Shown: positions 30,726 through 41,432 of the stretch, in pieces | Layout: the number at the start of each line of letters is the position of its first letter | How positions within the stretch are numbered: the first letter of the stretch is position 1 | Translations under genes and position numbers: made by a program | The notes under the pieces: generated by a model | The model's input: the letters and a program-made list of their open reading frames with translations, nothing else | Told to the model about the DNA's origin: nothing | Databases searched by the model: none | Source: Pseudomonas endophytica | Lineage (GTDB): Bacteria; Pseudomonadota; Gammaproteobacteria; Pseudomonadales; Pseudomonadaceae | Reading direction: 5' to 3' | DNA length: 64,000 nt | Assembly (NCBI RefSeq): GCF_001411475.1 | Contig: NZ_LLWH01000176.1 | Span: 1 to 64,000, forward strand

Positions 30726-31250
30726 CTATAGATAGGCGGCGAGGGCTGCATCGAGGCGCCCTTGAGCGCGCAAAATGAGCTCGCAAAACTCGCGGGCGGC
30801 ACCTTCACCACCGCGTGCTTGTGTGGTGCCGTGGGCGTGCTCGCGAACAAATCCGGCAGCGCTGGCCACAGCCATGCCCAAACCAACTCGGCGTATGACA
30901 GGCAGGTCGGGCAGGTCATCACCCAAATAGGCAACCTGTTCATAGCTTAGGCCGAGTTGGCCGAGAAGCTCGTCCAATACTACCAATTTATCTTCGCGCC
31001 CCTGATAAAGGTGCGCGATACCTAGGTTTTTCGCACGTCGCTCGACCACAGGGGTCTTACGGCCGCTGATAATTGCAGTTTGCACGCCTGCGGCCATCAG
31101 CATCTTGATCCCTTGACCGTCAAGGGTATTGAAGGTCTTGAATTCGCTGCCGTCTTCTAAAAAGTACAGGCGACCGTCAGTCAAAACCCCGTCGACGTCA
31201 AAAATGGCGAGTTTGATTTTTTTGCCGCGTTTGAGCAGATCGCTGGTCAT
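30726..31250 (-). CDS. kdsC: 3-deoxy-D-manno-octulosonate 8-phosphate phosphatase
   Basis: KdsC (174 residues) removes phosphate from Kdo-8-phosphate for LPS inner core synthesis. It is a short HAD-family enzyme with the nucleophile D18 and acid D20 in LAIFDVDGVLTDG, the lysine/GDD part in VAYLGDDLPDLPV, and no cap domain. The gene is flanked by kdsD (1-base overlap) and lptC, placing Kdo supply and LPS export in one leftward operon. Confidence 0.96.
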   Translation of the reverse strand: MTSDLLKRGKKIKLAIFDVDGVLTDGRLYFLEDGSEFKTFNTLDGQGIKMLMAAGVQTAIISGRKTPVVERRAKNLGIAHLYQGREDKLVVLDELLGQLGLSYEQVAYLGDDLPDLPVIRRVGLGMAVASAAGFVREHAHGTTQARGGEGAAREFCELILRAQGRLDAALAAYL

Positions 31251-32224
31251 TACATTACTCCTGCGCGCAGCAAGTCGTGCATGTTCAGGGCACCTACGGG
31301 TTGGTCATGCTTGTCGACCACCACCAGCGCGCTGATTTTATGATCTTCCATTATTTTCAACGCTTCAGCCGCCAGCATATCTGCCTTCGCAGTTTTACCG
31401 TGGGGTGTCATAACCGAGTCGATGGTTGCATTGCGAATGTCGATTTCGCGATCTAGGGTGCGGCGCAAGTCGCCGTCAGTAAAGATCCCGGCCAGTCGAC
31501 CGTCTTCTTCTAAGATGACAGTCATCCCAAGCCCTTTGCGGGTCATTTCCATCAGGGCATCTTTGAGTAAGGTGCCGCGCACGACTTTGGGCAATTCATC
31601 GCCCGAATGCATAACGTTATCGACCTTAAGCAACAGGCGACGACCCAAAGCGCCGCCTGGATGCGAGAACGCAAAGTCTTCGGCGGTAAAGCCGCGAGCT
31701 TCCAGCAAGGCTACAGCCAGAGCATCGCCCATCACCAGCGCCGCGGTGGTGGAGGAGGTCGGCGCCAAGTTCAGCGGGCAGGCTTCGTGAGCAACGTGAA
31801 CGTTCAGGTTCACTTCGGCGGCTTTAGCCAACGTCGAGTTGGGGTTGCCCGTCATGCTGATCAATTTGATCCCCAAACGCTTGATCAAGGGCAGCAAGGT
31901 GACTATTTCAGCCGTTGTGCCAGAGTTGGACAGCGCGAGGATGACGTCATCACTGGTGATCATCCCCATGTCGCCATGACTGGCTTCAGCAGGATGAACA
32001 AAAAAAGCCGTGGTGCCGGTGCTAGCGAGGGTAGCGGCGATTTTATTGCCGATATGCCCCGATTTGCCCATGCCGACCACGACAACCCGGCCTTTACTTG
32101 CCAGAATCATCTCGCAAGCGCGCACAAAATCAGCGTCGATATGGGCCAGCAAGCCTTCAACGGCTTCCAGCTCAAGACGGATAGTACGATGGGCAGATTG
32201 AATCAGGTCGCTGGATTGGCTCAT
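31250..32224 (-). CDS. kdsD: Arabinose-5-phosphate isomerase KdsD
   Basis: KdsD (324 residues) converts ribulose-5-phosphate to arabinose-5-phosphate, the first step to Kdo. It has an N-terminal SIS sugar-isomerase domain (VVVGMGKSGHIGNKIAATLA; HPAEASHGDMGMI) and two C-terminal CBS domains ending DKHDQPVGALNMHDLLRAG. The start MSQSSDLIQSAHRT at 32224 fits the family; a frame extending to 32311 would add 29 atypical residues. It diverges from mlaF across 293 bases. Confidence 0.95.
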   Translation of the reverse strand: MSQSSDLIQSAHRTIRLELEAVEGLLAHIDADFVRACEMILASKGRVVVVGMGKSGHIGNKIAATLASTGTTAFFVHPAEASHGDMGMITSDDVILALSNSGTTAEIVTLLPLIKRLGIKLISMTGNPNSTLAKAAEVNLNVHVAHEACPLNLAPTSSTTAALVMGDALAVALLEARGFTAEDFAFSHPGGALGRRLLLKVDNVMHSGDELPKVVRGTLLKDALMEMTRKGLGMTVILEEDGRLAGIFTDGDLRRTLDREIDIRNATIDSVMTPHGKTAKADMLAAEALKIMEDHKISALVVVDKHDQPVGALNMHDLLRAGVM

Positions 32225-32517
32225 GTTTGAAGTCGGGTAGCCTGAGAAAAGGCGGGGATTATAGCGGTTATGCGCAATTCCCTCACGCTTGATCGTTGGG
32301 CTTTGTTGCACAAGGTTACAAGTCCGTGATGAGGCGACGGTTAATTTGTCATTAATTAGCTGTCTAGAACCTGCGTGGGCACTCCTTCGGTCTTTGGTGG
32401 TCAGTATCAGCAGTGCTATAGTTCGCGGCCAGTTCGGCCCGCTCAGAGAGTGCGAGCTTCCAAATCAGAAGCTTGGTGCCAGGGTGAGAGGCAGAAGCTG
32501 CATCGCAAGGAGTTTAG

Positions 32518-33327
32518 ATGAGCGCCGATAACGCCTACGCGGTCGAGCTGAAGGGTGTTTCCTTCAAGCGCGGTACGCGCAGCATCTTCAATAATGTCGA
32601 TATTCGAATTCCACGTGGCAAAGTCACGGGAATCATGGGCCCGTCCGGCTGCGGCAAGACTACCCTTTTAAGACTGATGGGCATGCAACTGCGGCCCAGC
32701 AGCGGCGAAGTGTGGGTCAACGGTCAGAACCTCCCGACGCTGTCGCGCAGTGATCTGTTCGATGCCCGCAAGCACATGGGCGTGTTGTTTCAGAGCGGCG
32801 CCTTGTTCACTGATCTGGACGTGTTTGAAAACGTAGCGTTCCCGCTGCGGGTTCACACTCAACTGCCTGAAGACATGATCCGCGACATCGTGCTGCTTAA
32901 ATTGCAGGCAGTGGGGCTGCGGGGGGCAATCGACCTGATGCCTGATGAGCTGTCCGGCGGGATGAAGCGCCGTGTGGCCTTGGCACGCGCGATTGCTATG
33001 GATCCGCAAATCCTGATGTATGACGAGCCCTTTGTCGGTCAGGACCCTATTGCGATGGGGGTATTGGTGCGACTGATTCGTCTGCTAAACGACGCACTGG
33101 GCATCACCAGTATTGTGGTTTCTCATGACTTGGCTGAAACCGCGAGCATTTCTGACTATCTATACGTAGTCGGCGATGGTCAGGTTCTGGGGCAGGGCAC
33201 GCCCGAAGAGCTGATGAATGCGGACAACCCGCGCATCCGCCAGTTTATGAATGGTGATCCAGATGGCCCCGTTCCGTTCCATTTTCCGGCGTCGGACTAC
33301 CGAACCGATCTTCTGGGGAAGCGTTAA
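32518..33327 (+). CDS. mlaF: Mla phospholipid transport ATPase MlaF
   Basis: MlaF (269 residues) is the ATPase of the MlaFEDB inner-membrane complex that keeps outer-membrane lipid asymmetry. Walker A is [11 protein letters not shown], the signature is [15 protein letters not shown] and Walker B is [19 protein letters not shown] lies 6 bases before the ATG. It is first in mlaFEDCB and overlaps mlaE by one base. Confidence 0.96.
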   Translation: MSADNAYAVELKGVSFKRGTRSIFNNVDIRIPRGKVTGIMGPSGCGKTTLLRLMGMQLRPSSGEVWVNGQNLPTLSRSDLFDARKHMGVLFQSGALFTDLDVFENVAFPLRVHTQLPEDMIRDIVLLKLQAVGLRGAIDLMPDELSGGMKRRVALARAIAMDPQILMYDEPFVGQDPIAMGVLVRLIRLLNDALGITSIVVSHDLAETASISDYLYVVGDGQVLGQGTPEELMNADNPRIRQFMNGDPDGPVPFHFPASDYRTDLLGKR

Positions 33328-34124
33328 TGCCCAAAAAATCAATAATTGACCGAGTCGGGTTATTCGGCAGAGCCGGGATCGACATCGTTTCGGTGCTCGG
33401 TCGCTCAACCATATTCTTGTTTCACGCACTGTTGGGCCGGGGCGGTATTGGCGGTGGGTTTGGGCTGCTGGTCAAGCAACTGCACTCTGTCGGTGTCATG
33501 TCGCTGGTCATTATCGTGGTTTCCGGCGTGTTCATTGGCATGGTCTTGGCGCTGCAAGGCTTCAGCATCTTGTCCAGTTATGGTTCTGAGCAGGCGGTAG
33601 GGCAAATGGTTGCTCTGACCCTGCTGCGAGAGCTGGGCCCGGTGGTAACCGCCTTACTGTTCGCCGGGCGCGCCGGGTCTGCACTGACCGCCGAAATCGG
33701 CAATATGAAATCTACCGAGCAACTCTCCAGCCTAGAGATGATTGGCGTTGACCCGCTCAAGTACATTATTGCTCCTCGCTTATGGGCCGGATTCATTTCC
33801 TTGCCCATACTGGCGATGATTTTCAGCGTGGTCGGGATCTGGGGTGGTTCGTGGGTGGCAGTCGACTGGCTGGGCGTCTACGACGGCTCCTACTGGGCCA
33901 ACATGCAAAACAGTGTGACCTTCAGTGGTGACGTACTTAACGGGGTCATCAAAAGCATCGTATTTGCCTTTGTAGTGACCTGGATTGCTGTGTTTCAAGG
34001 TTATGACTGTGAGCCCACATCAGAGGGGATCAGCCGTGCCACTACCAAGACCGTGGTGTATGCCTCTCTGGCAGTCCTCGGGTTGGACTTTATTTTGACT
34101 GCCTTGATGTTTGGAGATTTCTGA
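33327..34124 (+). CDS. mlaE: Mla phospholipid transport permease MlaE
   Basis: MlaE (265 residues) is the membrane subunit of the Mla transporter with about five to six segments and the family regions [20 protein letters not shown] and [20 protein letters not shown]. Both ends overlap neighbours by one base (mlaF stop, mlaD start), typical of a tightly coupled complex. Confidence 0.96.
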   Translation: MPKKSIIDRVGLFGRAGIDIVSVLGRSTIFLFHALLGRGGIGGGFGLLVKQLHSVGVMSLVIIVVSGVFIGMVLALQGFSILSSYGSEQAVGQMVALTLLRELGPVVTALLFAGRAGSALTAEIGNMKSTEQLSSLEMIGVDPLKYIIAPRLWAGFISLPILAMIFSVVGIWGGSWVAVDWLGVYDGSYWANMQNSVTFSGDVLNGVIKSIVFAFVVTWIAVFQGYDCEPTSEGISRATTKTVVYASLAVLGLDFILTALMFGDF

Positions 34125-34591
34125 TGCAAAACCGCACCATGGAAATCGGTGTCGGCCTGTTCCTGCTGGCTGGCATCCTGGCTTTACTGTTACTTGCCCT
34201 GCGAGTCAGTGGGCTATCGCCGACTGCAAGCACGGATACCTACAAACTCTATGCCTACTTTGACAACATCGCGGGTCTGACGGTACGTGCCAAAGTCACA
34301 ATGGCTGGCGTCACCATCGGTAAGGTGACGGCGATTGATCTGGACCGTGACAACTTCACGGCCCGTGTCACCCTGCAAGTGGAAAAGGATGTGAATAACC
34401 TGCCGACGGATTCGACGGCGTCTATTCTCACTGCAGGGCTGTTGGGCGAAAAGTACATCGGTATTAGCGTTGGCGGAGATGAGGCCGTGCTCAAAGATGG
34501 CGGCACCATCCATGACACTCAGTCGTCGCTGGTCCTTGAAGACCTGATCGGAAAATTCCTGATGAATACCGTTAGTAAAGAAGCCAAATAA
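34124..34591 (+). CDS. mlaD: Mla phospholipid transport protein MlaD (MCE domain)
   Basis: MlaD (155 residues) forms the hexameric periplasmic lipid channel of the Mla complex. One N-terminal membrane helix (MEIGVGLFLLAGILALLLLA) is followed by an MCE domain (YAYFDNIAGLTVRAKVTMAG). Length is normal for the proteobacterial short MlaD. The mlaC gene follows after 11 bases containing AAGGAG. Confidence 0.95.
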   Translation: MQNRTMEIGVGLFLLAGILALLLLALRVSGLSPTASTDTYKLYAYFDNIAGLTVRAKVTMAGVTIGKVTAIDLDRDNFTARVTLQVEKDVNNLPTDSTASILTAGLLGEKYIGISVGGDEAVLKDGGTIHDTQSSLVLEDLIGKFLMNTVSKEAK

Positions 34592-34602
34592 GGAGCCTTA
34601 AG

Positions 34603-35253
34603 ATGATTTCTCTCTTGCGCCGTGGCCTGTTGGTTATGCTGGCGGCTGCTTTGCCCTTGATGGCAAACGCAGCACCGGGTCAGTCTCCCCATGACATCGT
34701 GACCGACACAACGACTCGATTACTGGCTGACCTTGAAGCCAACAAAGAAAAGTACAAATCGAATCCGACCGAGTTTTATGAAGCTCTGAACAACATTGTA
34801 GGTCCGGTGGTGGATGTTGACGGTGTTTCCAGAAGCATCATGACCGTCAAGTATTCGCGCAACGCCACACCTGCGCAGATGCAGCGCTTCCAAGAAAACT
34901 TTAAGCGCAGCTTGATTCAGTTCTATGGCAATGCGTTGCTTGAGTTCAAAAATGAAGGCATCACGGTCGGTGACGCCAAGCAGCAATCTAATGGCGACAA
35001 CGTGTCTGTACCAATGACCGTTAGAGGTGCCAACGGCGCGGTTTACCCTGTGTCCTACACCCTGACTAACGTTAAGGGCGAGTGGAAAGTACGAAATGTC
35101 ATTATCAATGGCATCAACATCGGCAAGTTGTTCCGTGATCAGTTCGCCGATGCCATGCAACGTAACGGCAACAACCTAGACAAGACCATTGACGGCTGGG
35201 CAGGCGAAGTTGCCAAGGCCAAAGAAAAAACCGACGAGAAGCTGAACCAATGA
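34603..35253 (+). CDS. mlaC: Mla periplasmic phospholipid-binding protein MlaC
   Basis: MlaC (216 residues) shuttles phospholipid through the periplasm between the outer-membrane MlaA complex and MlaFEDB. A signal peptide is clear (MISLLRRGLLVMLAAALPLM, ending near ANA) and the mature Ttg2D/MlaC fold contains PVVDVDGVSRSIMTVKYSRN. The last codons overlap the mlaB start by 4 bases (ATGA). Confidence 0.95.
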   Translation: MISLLRRGLLVMLAAALPLMANAAPGQSPHDIVTDTTTRLLADLEANKEKYKSNPTEFYEALNNIVGPVVDVDGVSRSIMTVKYSRNATPAQMQRFQENFKRSLIQFYGNALLEFKNEGITVGDAKQQSNGDNVSVPMTVRGANGAVYPVSYTLTNVKGEWKVRNVIINGINIGKLFRDQFADAMQRNGNNLDKTIDGWAGEVAKAKEKTDEKLNQ

Positions 35254-35555
35254 GCGACGCCGCCATTACTCTGGCTGGCGAAAGCGAGCTGCGCCTGAGT
35301 GGCGTGCTCGACTATCAAACCGGCCCTCGCTTGCGCAAGGAAGGCCAAGCGTTGATCAAAAAGGCGTTGGCTAAAGCGTTGGTTGTCGATTGCTCGGCGG
35401 TTACCAAATCCAGCAGCGTCGGTTTGTCCCTGCTGCTGTGCTATATCCGTGACGCGCAAGCCCTGAACAAGCCACTGAGCATCACCGGTTTGCCCGCAGA
35501 CATGCGCGAAATCGCTCATGTTTCGGGTTTGACCGAGTTGCTGGCACATCATTAA
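35250..35555 (+). CDS. mlaB: STAS-domain protein MlaB
   Basis: MlaB (101 residues) is the cytosolic STAS subunit that stabilises and activates MlaF. The conserved serine and threonine region reads VVDCSAVTKSSSVGLSLLLC. It overlaps mlaC by 4 bases and is followed by a strong terminator, which marks the end of the mla operon. Confidence 0.93.
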   Translation: MSDAAITLAGESELRLSGVLDYQTGPRLRKEGQALIKKALAKALVVDCSAVTKSSSVGLSLLLCYIRDAQALNKPLSITGLPADMREIAHVSGLTELLAHH

Positions 35556-35566
35556 TCGCCACTTCC

Positions 35567-35623
35567 AAAAAAGCCCCCCGTCAGAGTCCTGTTATACGGG
35601 GTTCGCAGGCGCGGGGCTTTTTT
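35567..35623 (+). terminator. Terminator after mlaB
   Basis: AAAAAAGCCCC (35567-35577) pairs with GGGGCTTTTTT (35613-35623), enclosing a second stem CCCCGT/ACGGGG. The A-rich and T-rich ends make it usable on either strand. Confidence 0.85.
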
Positions 35624-35669
35624 GTATGATGGCCGACCCGCGCGCGATAGGCGCCGATTGAGGTTGAGC

Positions 35670-37198
<1,529 letters not shown>

Positions 37199-37242
37199 TT
37201 TTTGGTGTTTGGCATCATGGGCACAGGGATCGTGTCCAGCCG

Positions 37243-37281
37243 CCAGGTGACGTAAGCGCTCGCAAGCGTTACCTTACCTGG
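37243..37281 (+). repeat. Imperfect hairpin upstream of hisG
   Basis: CCAGGTGACGTAAGCGCT folds back on CAAGCGTTACCTTACCTGG with several mismatches. It lies in the murA-hisG gap. Confidence 0.5.
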
Positions 37282-37297
37282 CCTTGAATCGTTCAAG

Positions 37298-37320
37298 TCG
37301 AGCCTGATTATCAGGCTCGA
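37298..37320 (+). repeat. Perfect 10-base hairpin upstream of hisG
   Basis: TCGAGCCTGA (37298-37307) and TCAGGCTCGA (37311-37320) form a perfect stem with a TTA loop, 60 bases before the hisG ATG. No T run follows; it could end murA transcripts or sit in the hisG leader. Confidence 0.6.
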
Positions 37321-37380
37321 TGCATGTCCGGCGCCGATTGCGTCCGGGCATAAGTACCCTGATAAGGACTTACGTTTCCC

Positions 37381-38016
37381 ATGTTGACCATTGCACTGTC
37401 CAAGGGCCGCATCCTTGACGACACCCTGCCGCTTCTGGCTGAAGCAGGTATTGTGCCGACCGAGAATCCGGACAAAAGCCGCAAGCTAATCATTCCGACC
37501 ACTCAGCCGGATGTACGCCTGCTGATCGTTCGTGCCACCGATGTGCCGACCTATGTTGAGCATGGCGCTGCCGACCTCGGTGTCGCGGGTAAAGACGTGC
37601 TGATGGAATACGGCGGTCAGGGCTTATACGAGCCTCTGGACCTTCAGATCGCCCAATGCAAACTAATGACGGCCGGTGCTGTGGGTGCCGCAGAGCCTAA
37701 AGGGCGTCTGCGCGTTGCCACCAAATTCGTCAATGTTGCTAAGCGCTATTACGCCGAGCAAGGTCGTCAGGTTGACATCATCAAGCTTTACGGCTCGATG
37801 GAACTTGCACCTCTGATTGGTCTGGCCGACAAGATCATCGATGTGGTCGATACCGGCAACACGTTGCGCGCTAATGGCCTTGAGCCACAAGACTTCATCG
37901 CCGCTATCAGCTCCCGTCTGGTGGTTAATAAAGCGTCGATGAAAATGCAGCATGCTCGCATTCAAGCGCTGATCGACACCCTGCGCAAAGCAGTGGAGTC
38001 GCGACACCGCGGCTGA
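37381..38016 (+). CDS. hisG: ATP phosphoribosyltransferase, short form (HisG)
   Basis: HisG (211 residues) joins ATP and PRPP in the first step of histidine synthesis. It is the short form without the C-terminal regulatory domain, so it should work as a hetero-octamer with HisZ, which is not in this window. The PRPP site reads [14 protein letters not shown]. It starts [20 protein letters not shown] and leads hisG-hisD-hisC. Confidence 0.96.
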   Translation: MLTIALSKGRILDDTLPLLAEAGIVPTENPDKSRKLIIPTTQPDVRLLIVRATDVPTYVEHGAADLGVAGKDVLMEYGGQGLYEPLDLQIAQCKLMTAGAVGAAEPKGRLRVATKFVNVAKRYYAEQGRQVDIIKLYGSMELAPLIGLADKIIDVVDTGNTLRANGLEPQDFIAAISSRLVVNKASMKMQHARIQALIDTLRKAVESRHRG

Positions 38017-38178
38017 CTCACCTGCGCGACCCTAGATCCAACATCTTTAAGTCGCGCCCATCCATCCGTGTAATAGCCAGAAATTTCAGGTACCCACGCG
38101 GATGGCTTGGTAGTCTTGCCGTGCCTGATACTTGCAACACCTCATTCCAAGCAAACGCCCATTACCGAGGCCCTCGCT

Positions 38179-39507
38179 ATGACCGCTCCCACTGCAATTC
38201 GCCGACTCAACGCTGCTGACCCGGACTTCGCGCAGCATCTGGATCATTTGCTGAGCTGGGAAAGTGTGTCTGATGACTCGGTTAACCAGCGTGTGCTCGA
38301 CATCATTAAAGCCGTGCGCGAGCGTGGCGATGCAGCCTTGGTTGAGTTTACCCAGCGCTTTGACGGGTTGAGCGTCAACTCGATGGCCGATCTGATTCTG
38401 CCACGCGAGCGTCTGGAACTAGCCCTGACTCGTATCACCGGGCCGCAGCGCGAAGCGCTGGAAAAGGCCGCACAGCGTGTTCGTAGTTACCACGAAAAAC
38501 AGAAGCAAGACTCGTGGAGCTACACCGAAGCCGACGGCACCGTGCTGGGCCAAAAGGTTACGCCACTGGATCGAGCGGGCTTGTACGTACCGGGCGGCAA
38601 AGCCTCGTACCCGTCTTCAGTCTTGATGAACGCGATTCCTGCCAAAGTGGCAGGCGTCAGCGAAGTGGTGATGGTAGTGCCTACGCCACGCGGCGAAATC
38701 AACGAGCTGGTGCTGGCCGCAGCCTGTATCGCGGGTGTTGACCGGGTGTTCACCATTGGCGGTGCCCAAGCTGTCGCGGCATTGGCTTACGGGACTGAGA
38801 GCGTGCCGCAAGTCGACAAGGTGGTAGGGCCGGGCAACATTTACGTGGCCACCGCCAAGCGTCACGTGTTTGGCCAAGTGGGGATCGACATGATCGCCGG
38901 CCCTTCAGAAATTCTCGTGGTGTGTGATGGTCTGACCGACCCGGACTGGATTGCCATGGACCTGTTCTCCCAGGCTGAACATGATGAAGACGCGCAAGCG
39001 ATCTTAGTCAGCCCGGACGCCGAGTTCCTCGACAAAGTGGCTGCCAGCATTGCCAAACTGCTGCCGACTATGGAACGTGCAGACATCATAAACACCTCGA
39101 TCAACGGCCGTGGTGCGTTGATTCTAGTCAATGACATGCAGCAAGCCATTGAGGTCGCCAACCGCATTGCCCCGGAACACTTGGAGCTGTCGGTGGCAGA
39201 CCCGCAAGCCTGGTTGTCGCATATTCGCCACGCCGGGGCGATCTTCATGGGGCGTCACACCTCAGAAGCTTTGGGCGATTACTGTGCAGGCCCTAACCAC
39301 GTATTGCCGACGTCGGGCACCGCACGTTTCTCATCGCCGTTGGGTGTGTACGACTTTCAGAAACGCTCCTCGATCATTTTCTGTTCGGAACAGGGCGCCT
39401 CTGAGCTGGGCAAAACCGCTTCGATTCTGGCCCGTGGCGAGTCACTCACCGGCCACGCCCGAAGTGCTGAATACCGGATCATCGCCGACACCGAACAGGG
39501 GCAATAA
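38179..39507 (+). CDS. hisD: Histidinol dehydrogenase
   Basis: HisD (442 residues) oxidises histidinol to histidine in two NAD-dependent steps and uses a zinc ion. The signature [13 protein letters not shown] and the catalytic/metal region [10 protein letters not shown], plus [11 protein letters not shown], are present. The start [20 protein letters not shown] at 38179 is preferred over 38107, whose extra residues are nonfamily. It is followed 2 bases later by hisC. Confidence 0.96.
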   Translation: MTAPTAIRRLNAADPDFAQHLDHLLSWESVSDDSVNQRVLDIIKAVRERGDAALVEFTQRFDGLSVNSMADLILPRERLELALTRITGPQREALEKAAQRVRSYHEKQKQDSWSYTEADGTVLGQKVTPLDRAGLYVPGGKASYPSSVLMNAIPAKVAGVSEVVMVVPTPRGEINELVLAAACIAGVDRVFTIGGAQAVAALAYGTESVPQVDKVVGPGNIYVATAKRHVFGQVGIDMIAGPSEILVVCDGLTDPDWIAMDLFSQAEHDEDAQAILVSPDAEFLDKVAASIAKLLPTMERADIINTSINGRGALILVNDMQQAIEVANRIAPEHLELSVADPQAWLSHIRHAGAIFMGRHTSEALGDYCAGPNHVLPTSGTARFSSPLGVYDFQKRSSIIFCSEQGASELGKTASILARGESLTGHARSAEYRIIADTEQGQ

Positions 39508-39509
39508 GC

Positions 39510-40562
39510 ATGAGTCAATTCTGGAGTTCGTTCGTTAAAGAACTGGTGCCCTACGTGCCGGGGGAGCAGCCAAAACTGACCAAACTGGTCAAGCTCAACA
39601 CCAACGAAAACCCTTACGGGCCTTCGCCAAAAGCGCTGGCTGCGATGCAGGCTGAAATCAACGACAACCTGCGTCTGTACCCAGACCCGAACAGCGACCT
39701 GCTCAAACAGGCGGTGGCCGAGTATTACGGCGTAAACACTAATCAGGTATTTCTCGGTAACGGTTCTGACGAAGTGCTGGCCCATGTCTTCAACGGTCTG
39801 TTGCAGCACGACAAACCTTTGCTGTTCCCGGACATCAGCTACAGCTTCTACCCGGTTTACTGCGGGCTGTATGGCATTGAGTTTGAAGCCGTCCCCTTGG
39901 ACGAGCAGTTCCAGATCCAGCCAGCGGACTACGCTAAGCCTAACGGCGGCATCATCTTCCCAAACCCCAACGCGCCGACTGGCTGCTTGCTGGCGCTGGA
40001 CGCCATTGAGCAGATGCTAAAGGCCAGCCCGGACTCAGTGGTTGTAGTGGATGAAGCGTACATCGACTTTGGTGGCGAAACGGCCATCACACTGGTGGAC
40101 CGTTACCCGAACCTGCTTGTGACCCAAACGCTGTCTAAATCACGTTCGTTGGCGGGGCTACGTGTGGGGCTTGCGGTGGGGCATCCGGACTTGATTGAAG
40201 CGCTGGAGCGGATCAAAAACAGCTTCAACTCCTACCCGATTGACCGTATCGCCATCGCCGGTGCGGCAGCGGCTTTTACAGACCGCGAGTACTTTGAGCA
40301 CACCTGTAAATCGGTGATCGACAGTCGCGAGCACGTTGTTGAACAATTGAGTGGTTTGGGTTTTGAGGTATTGCCGTCGGCGGCGAACTTCATCTTCGCC
40401 CGCCACCCGCAGCACGATGCAGCAGCACTGGCGGCCAAGTTGCGTGAGCAGGGCGTCATCGTGCGTCACTTCAAACAACAGCGGATTGCCCAATTCTTGC
40501 GCATCAGCATCGGCACGCCGGAACAGAACGCGGCGCTGATTGAAGGTTTATCAGCTATTTAA
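39510..40562 (+). CDS. hisC: Histidinol-phosphate aminotransferase
   Basis: HisC (350 residues) is a PLP aminotransferase of fold type I making histidinol phosphate. The PLP lysine lies in [16 protein letters not shown] and the AYIDFG and FPNPNAPTG segments are typical. Start [20 protein letters not shown] is only 2 bases past hisD. A REP element follows the stop. Confidence 0.96.
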   Translation: MSQFWSSFVKELVPYVPGEQPKLTKLVKLNTNENPYGPSPKALAAMQAEINDNLRLYPDPNSDLLKQAVAEYYGVNTNQVFLGNGSDEVLAHVFNGLLQHDKPLLFPDISYSFYPVYCGLYGIEFEAVPLDEQFQIQPADYAKPNGGIIFPNPNAPTGCLLALDAIEQMLKASPDSVVVVDEAYIDFGGETAITLVDRYPNLLVTQTLSKSRSLAGLRVGLAVGHPDLIEALERIKNSFNSYPIDRIAIAGAAAAFTDREYFEHTCKSVIDSREHVVEQLSGLGFEVLPSAANFIFARHPQHDAAALAAKLREQGVIVRHFKQQRIAQFLRISIGTPEQNAALIEGLSAI

Positions 40563-40576
40563 AGCTGTGGAAGACC

Positions 40577-40610
40577 CACTGTAGGAGCGAGCAAGCTCGC
40601 TCCTACAGTG
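40577..40610. repeat. REP element, perfect palindrome
   Basis: CACTGTAGGAGCGAGC (40577-40592) is the exact complement of GCTCGCTCCTACAGTG (40595-40610), separated by 2 bases. It is the cleanest copy of the repeat family in this window and could act as a terminator for hisC. Confidence 0.88.
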
Positions 40611-40690
40611 TTGGCGTGTTGTTATCATGCATATCTAAAACAGCATCGGCACGTCTGAACAACATGCGGTGCTACGTGCTCGATCAACTA

Positions 40691-41089
40691 TTACTTTCCA
40701 TTGGTGATCTTAAATTTCCCGTCTTTAATTTGGCCTCCCTCGATTGAAAATTCAAAGGTCCCTTGGGCATTGGCCTCATCATCGACCTGCAATAACACTT
40801 TGCCCTTTGTTGCAGCATAAACTTTACCGTCAACTCTATAATCCCATTGGATGTTTATGTCTTGGTCTGGATACGTGTATTTCTTATCTATCGGGCGCAG
40901 GGCTTTTGGAAAGCTAATCACGATTTCGCGATTGGCAGATTTCGCGTAGAAGAACCCCAATTGGTTGGTATGAGGGTGCTGGTAATCACCGATGGAACCG
41001 GAAAAAACAGTTCCATCGGGTAACGTGGCGGTAACAGTGCCAGTTGATTTGTTATTTCCTTTGGGACCAGCGTATTGGGTTGCGCTCAT
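40691..41089 (-). CDS. Orphan hypothetical protein, beta-rich
   Basis: I do not recognise this 132-residue protein (start MSATQYAGPKGNNKSTGTVT). It has no signal peptide or membrane segment, is rich in Thr, Gly, Lys and aromatic residues, and alternates in a beta-strand pattern, ending GTFEFSIEGGQIKDGKFKIT. Such a pattern suggests a small beta-sandwich, but no function follows. It is codon- and base-wise more AT-rich than its neighbours and sits in an islet between hisC and algW, which I remember as adjacent in P. aeruginosa. Acquisition by transfer is likely. No clear AGGAG precedes the ATG, though AGGTATCTGTA lies upstream. Confidence 0.65.
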   Translation of the reverse strand: MSATQYAGPKGNNKSTGTVTATLPDGTVFSGSIGDYQHPHTNQLGFFYAKSANREIVISFPKALRPIDKKYTYPDQDINIQWDYRVDGKVYAATKGKVLLQVDDEANAQGTFEFSIEGGQIKDGKFKITNGK

Positions 41090-41432
41090 TACAGATACCT
41101 CAGTTATTAAAAGCTGTGCGGTTAGCAGTTTGCTAATGGTGAGGTTTTAATAATGGGTCGTCACCTGTCATAACTGACAGTTGATGAGATTTTTTAATGG
41201 AGTACTGCCTGTTTTTTAGTAGTAGTTAGCTATATGTAGTTAATGTTTTAAAACACTGTTTGTATTGGGCGGTATTGTTAGGTTTTTATTTTGATTTTTA
41301 AAAATCGCGAGCAAGCTCGCTCTTACAATGTTGTGTTCAACTTTGGGAGGGTTCACCTCGTAGGAGCTGCCGAAGGCTGCGATCTTTTGATTTAAAAAGC
41401 TCGCAGCCTGCTACAGCTCCTACGGGATGTGG
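41090..41432. other. AT-rich gap with REP elements
   Basis: Bases 41090-41300 are strongly AT-rich and contain no credible gene; they include the upstream region of the orphan gene on the minus strand (for example a CTGTCATAACTGACAG inverted repeat near 41167). The remaining part holds two REP elements. Confidence 0.7.
41303..41424. repeat. Two REP elements
   Basis: A short copy (ATCGCGAGCAAGCTCGCTC, 41304 onward) is followed by a longer one with arms CGTAGGAGCT (41359) and AGCTCCTACG (41415-41424) around AAGGCTGCGATC and GCTCGCAGCCT. They lie just past the algW stop. Confidence 0.8.
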
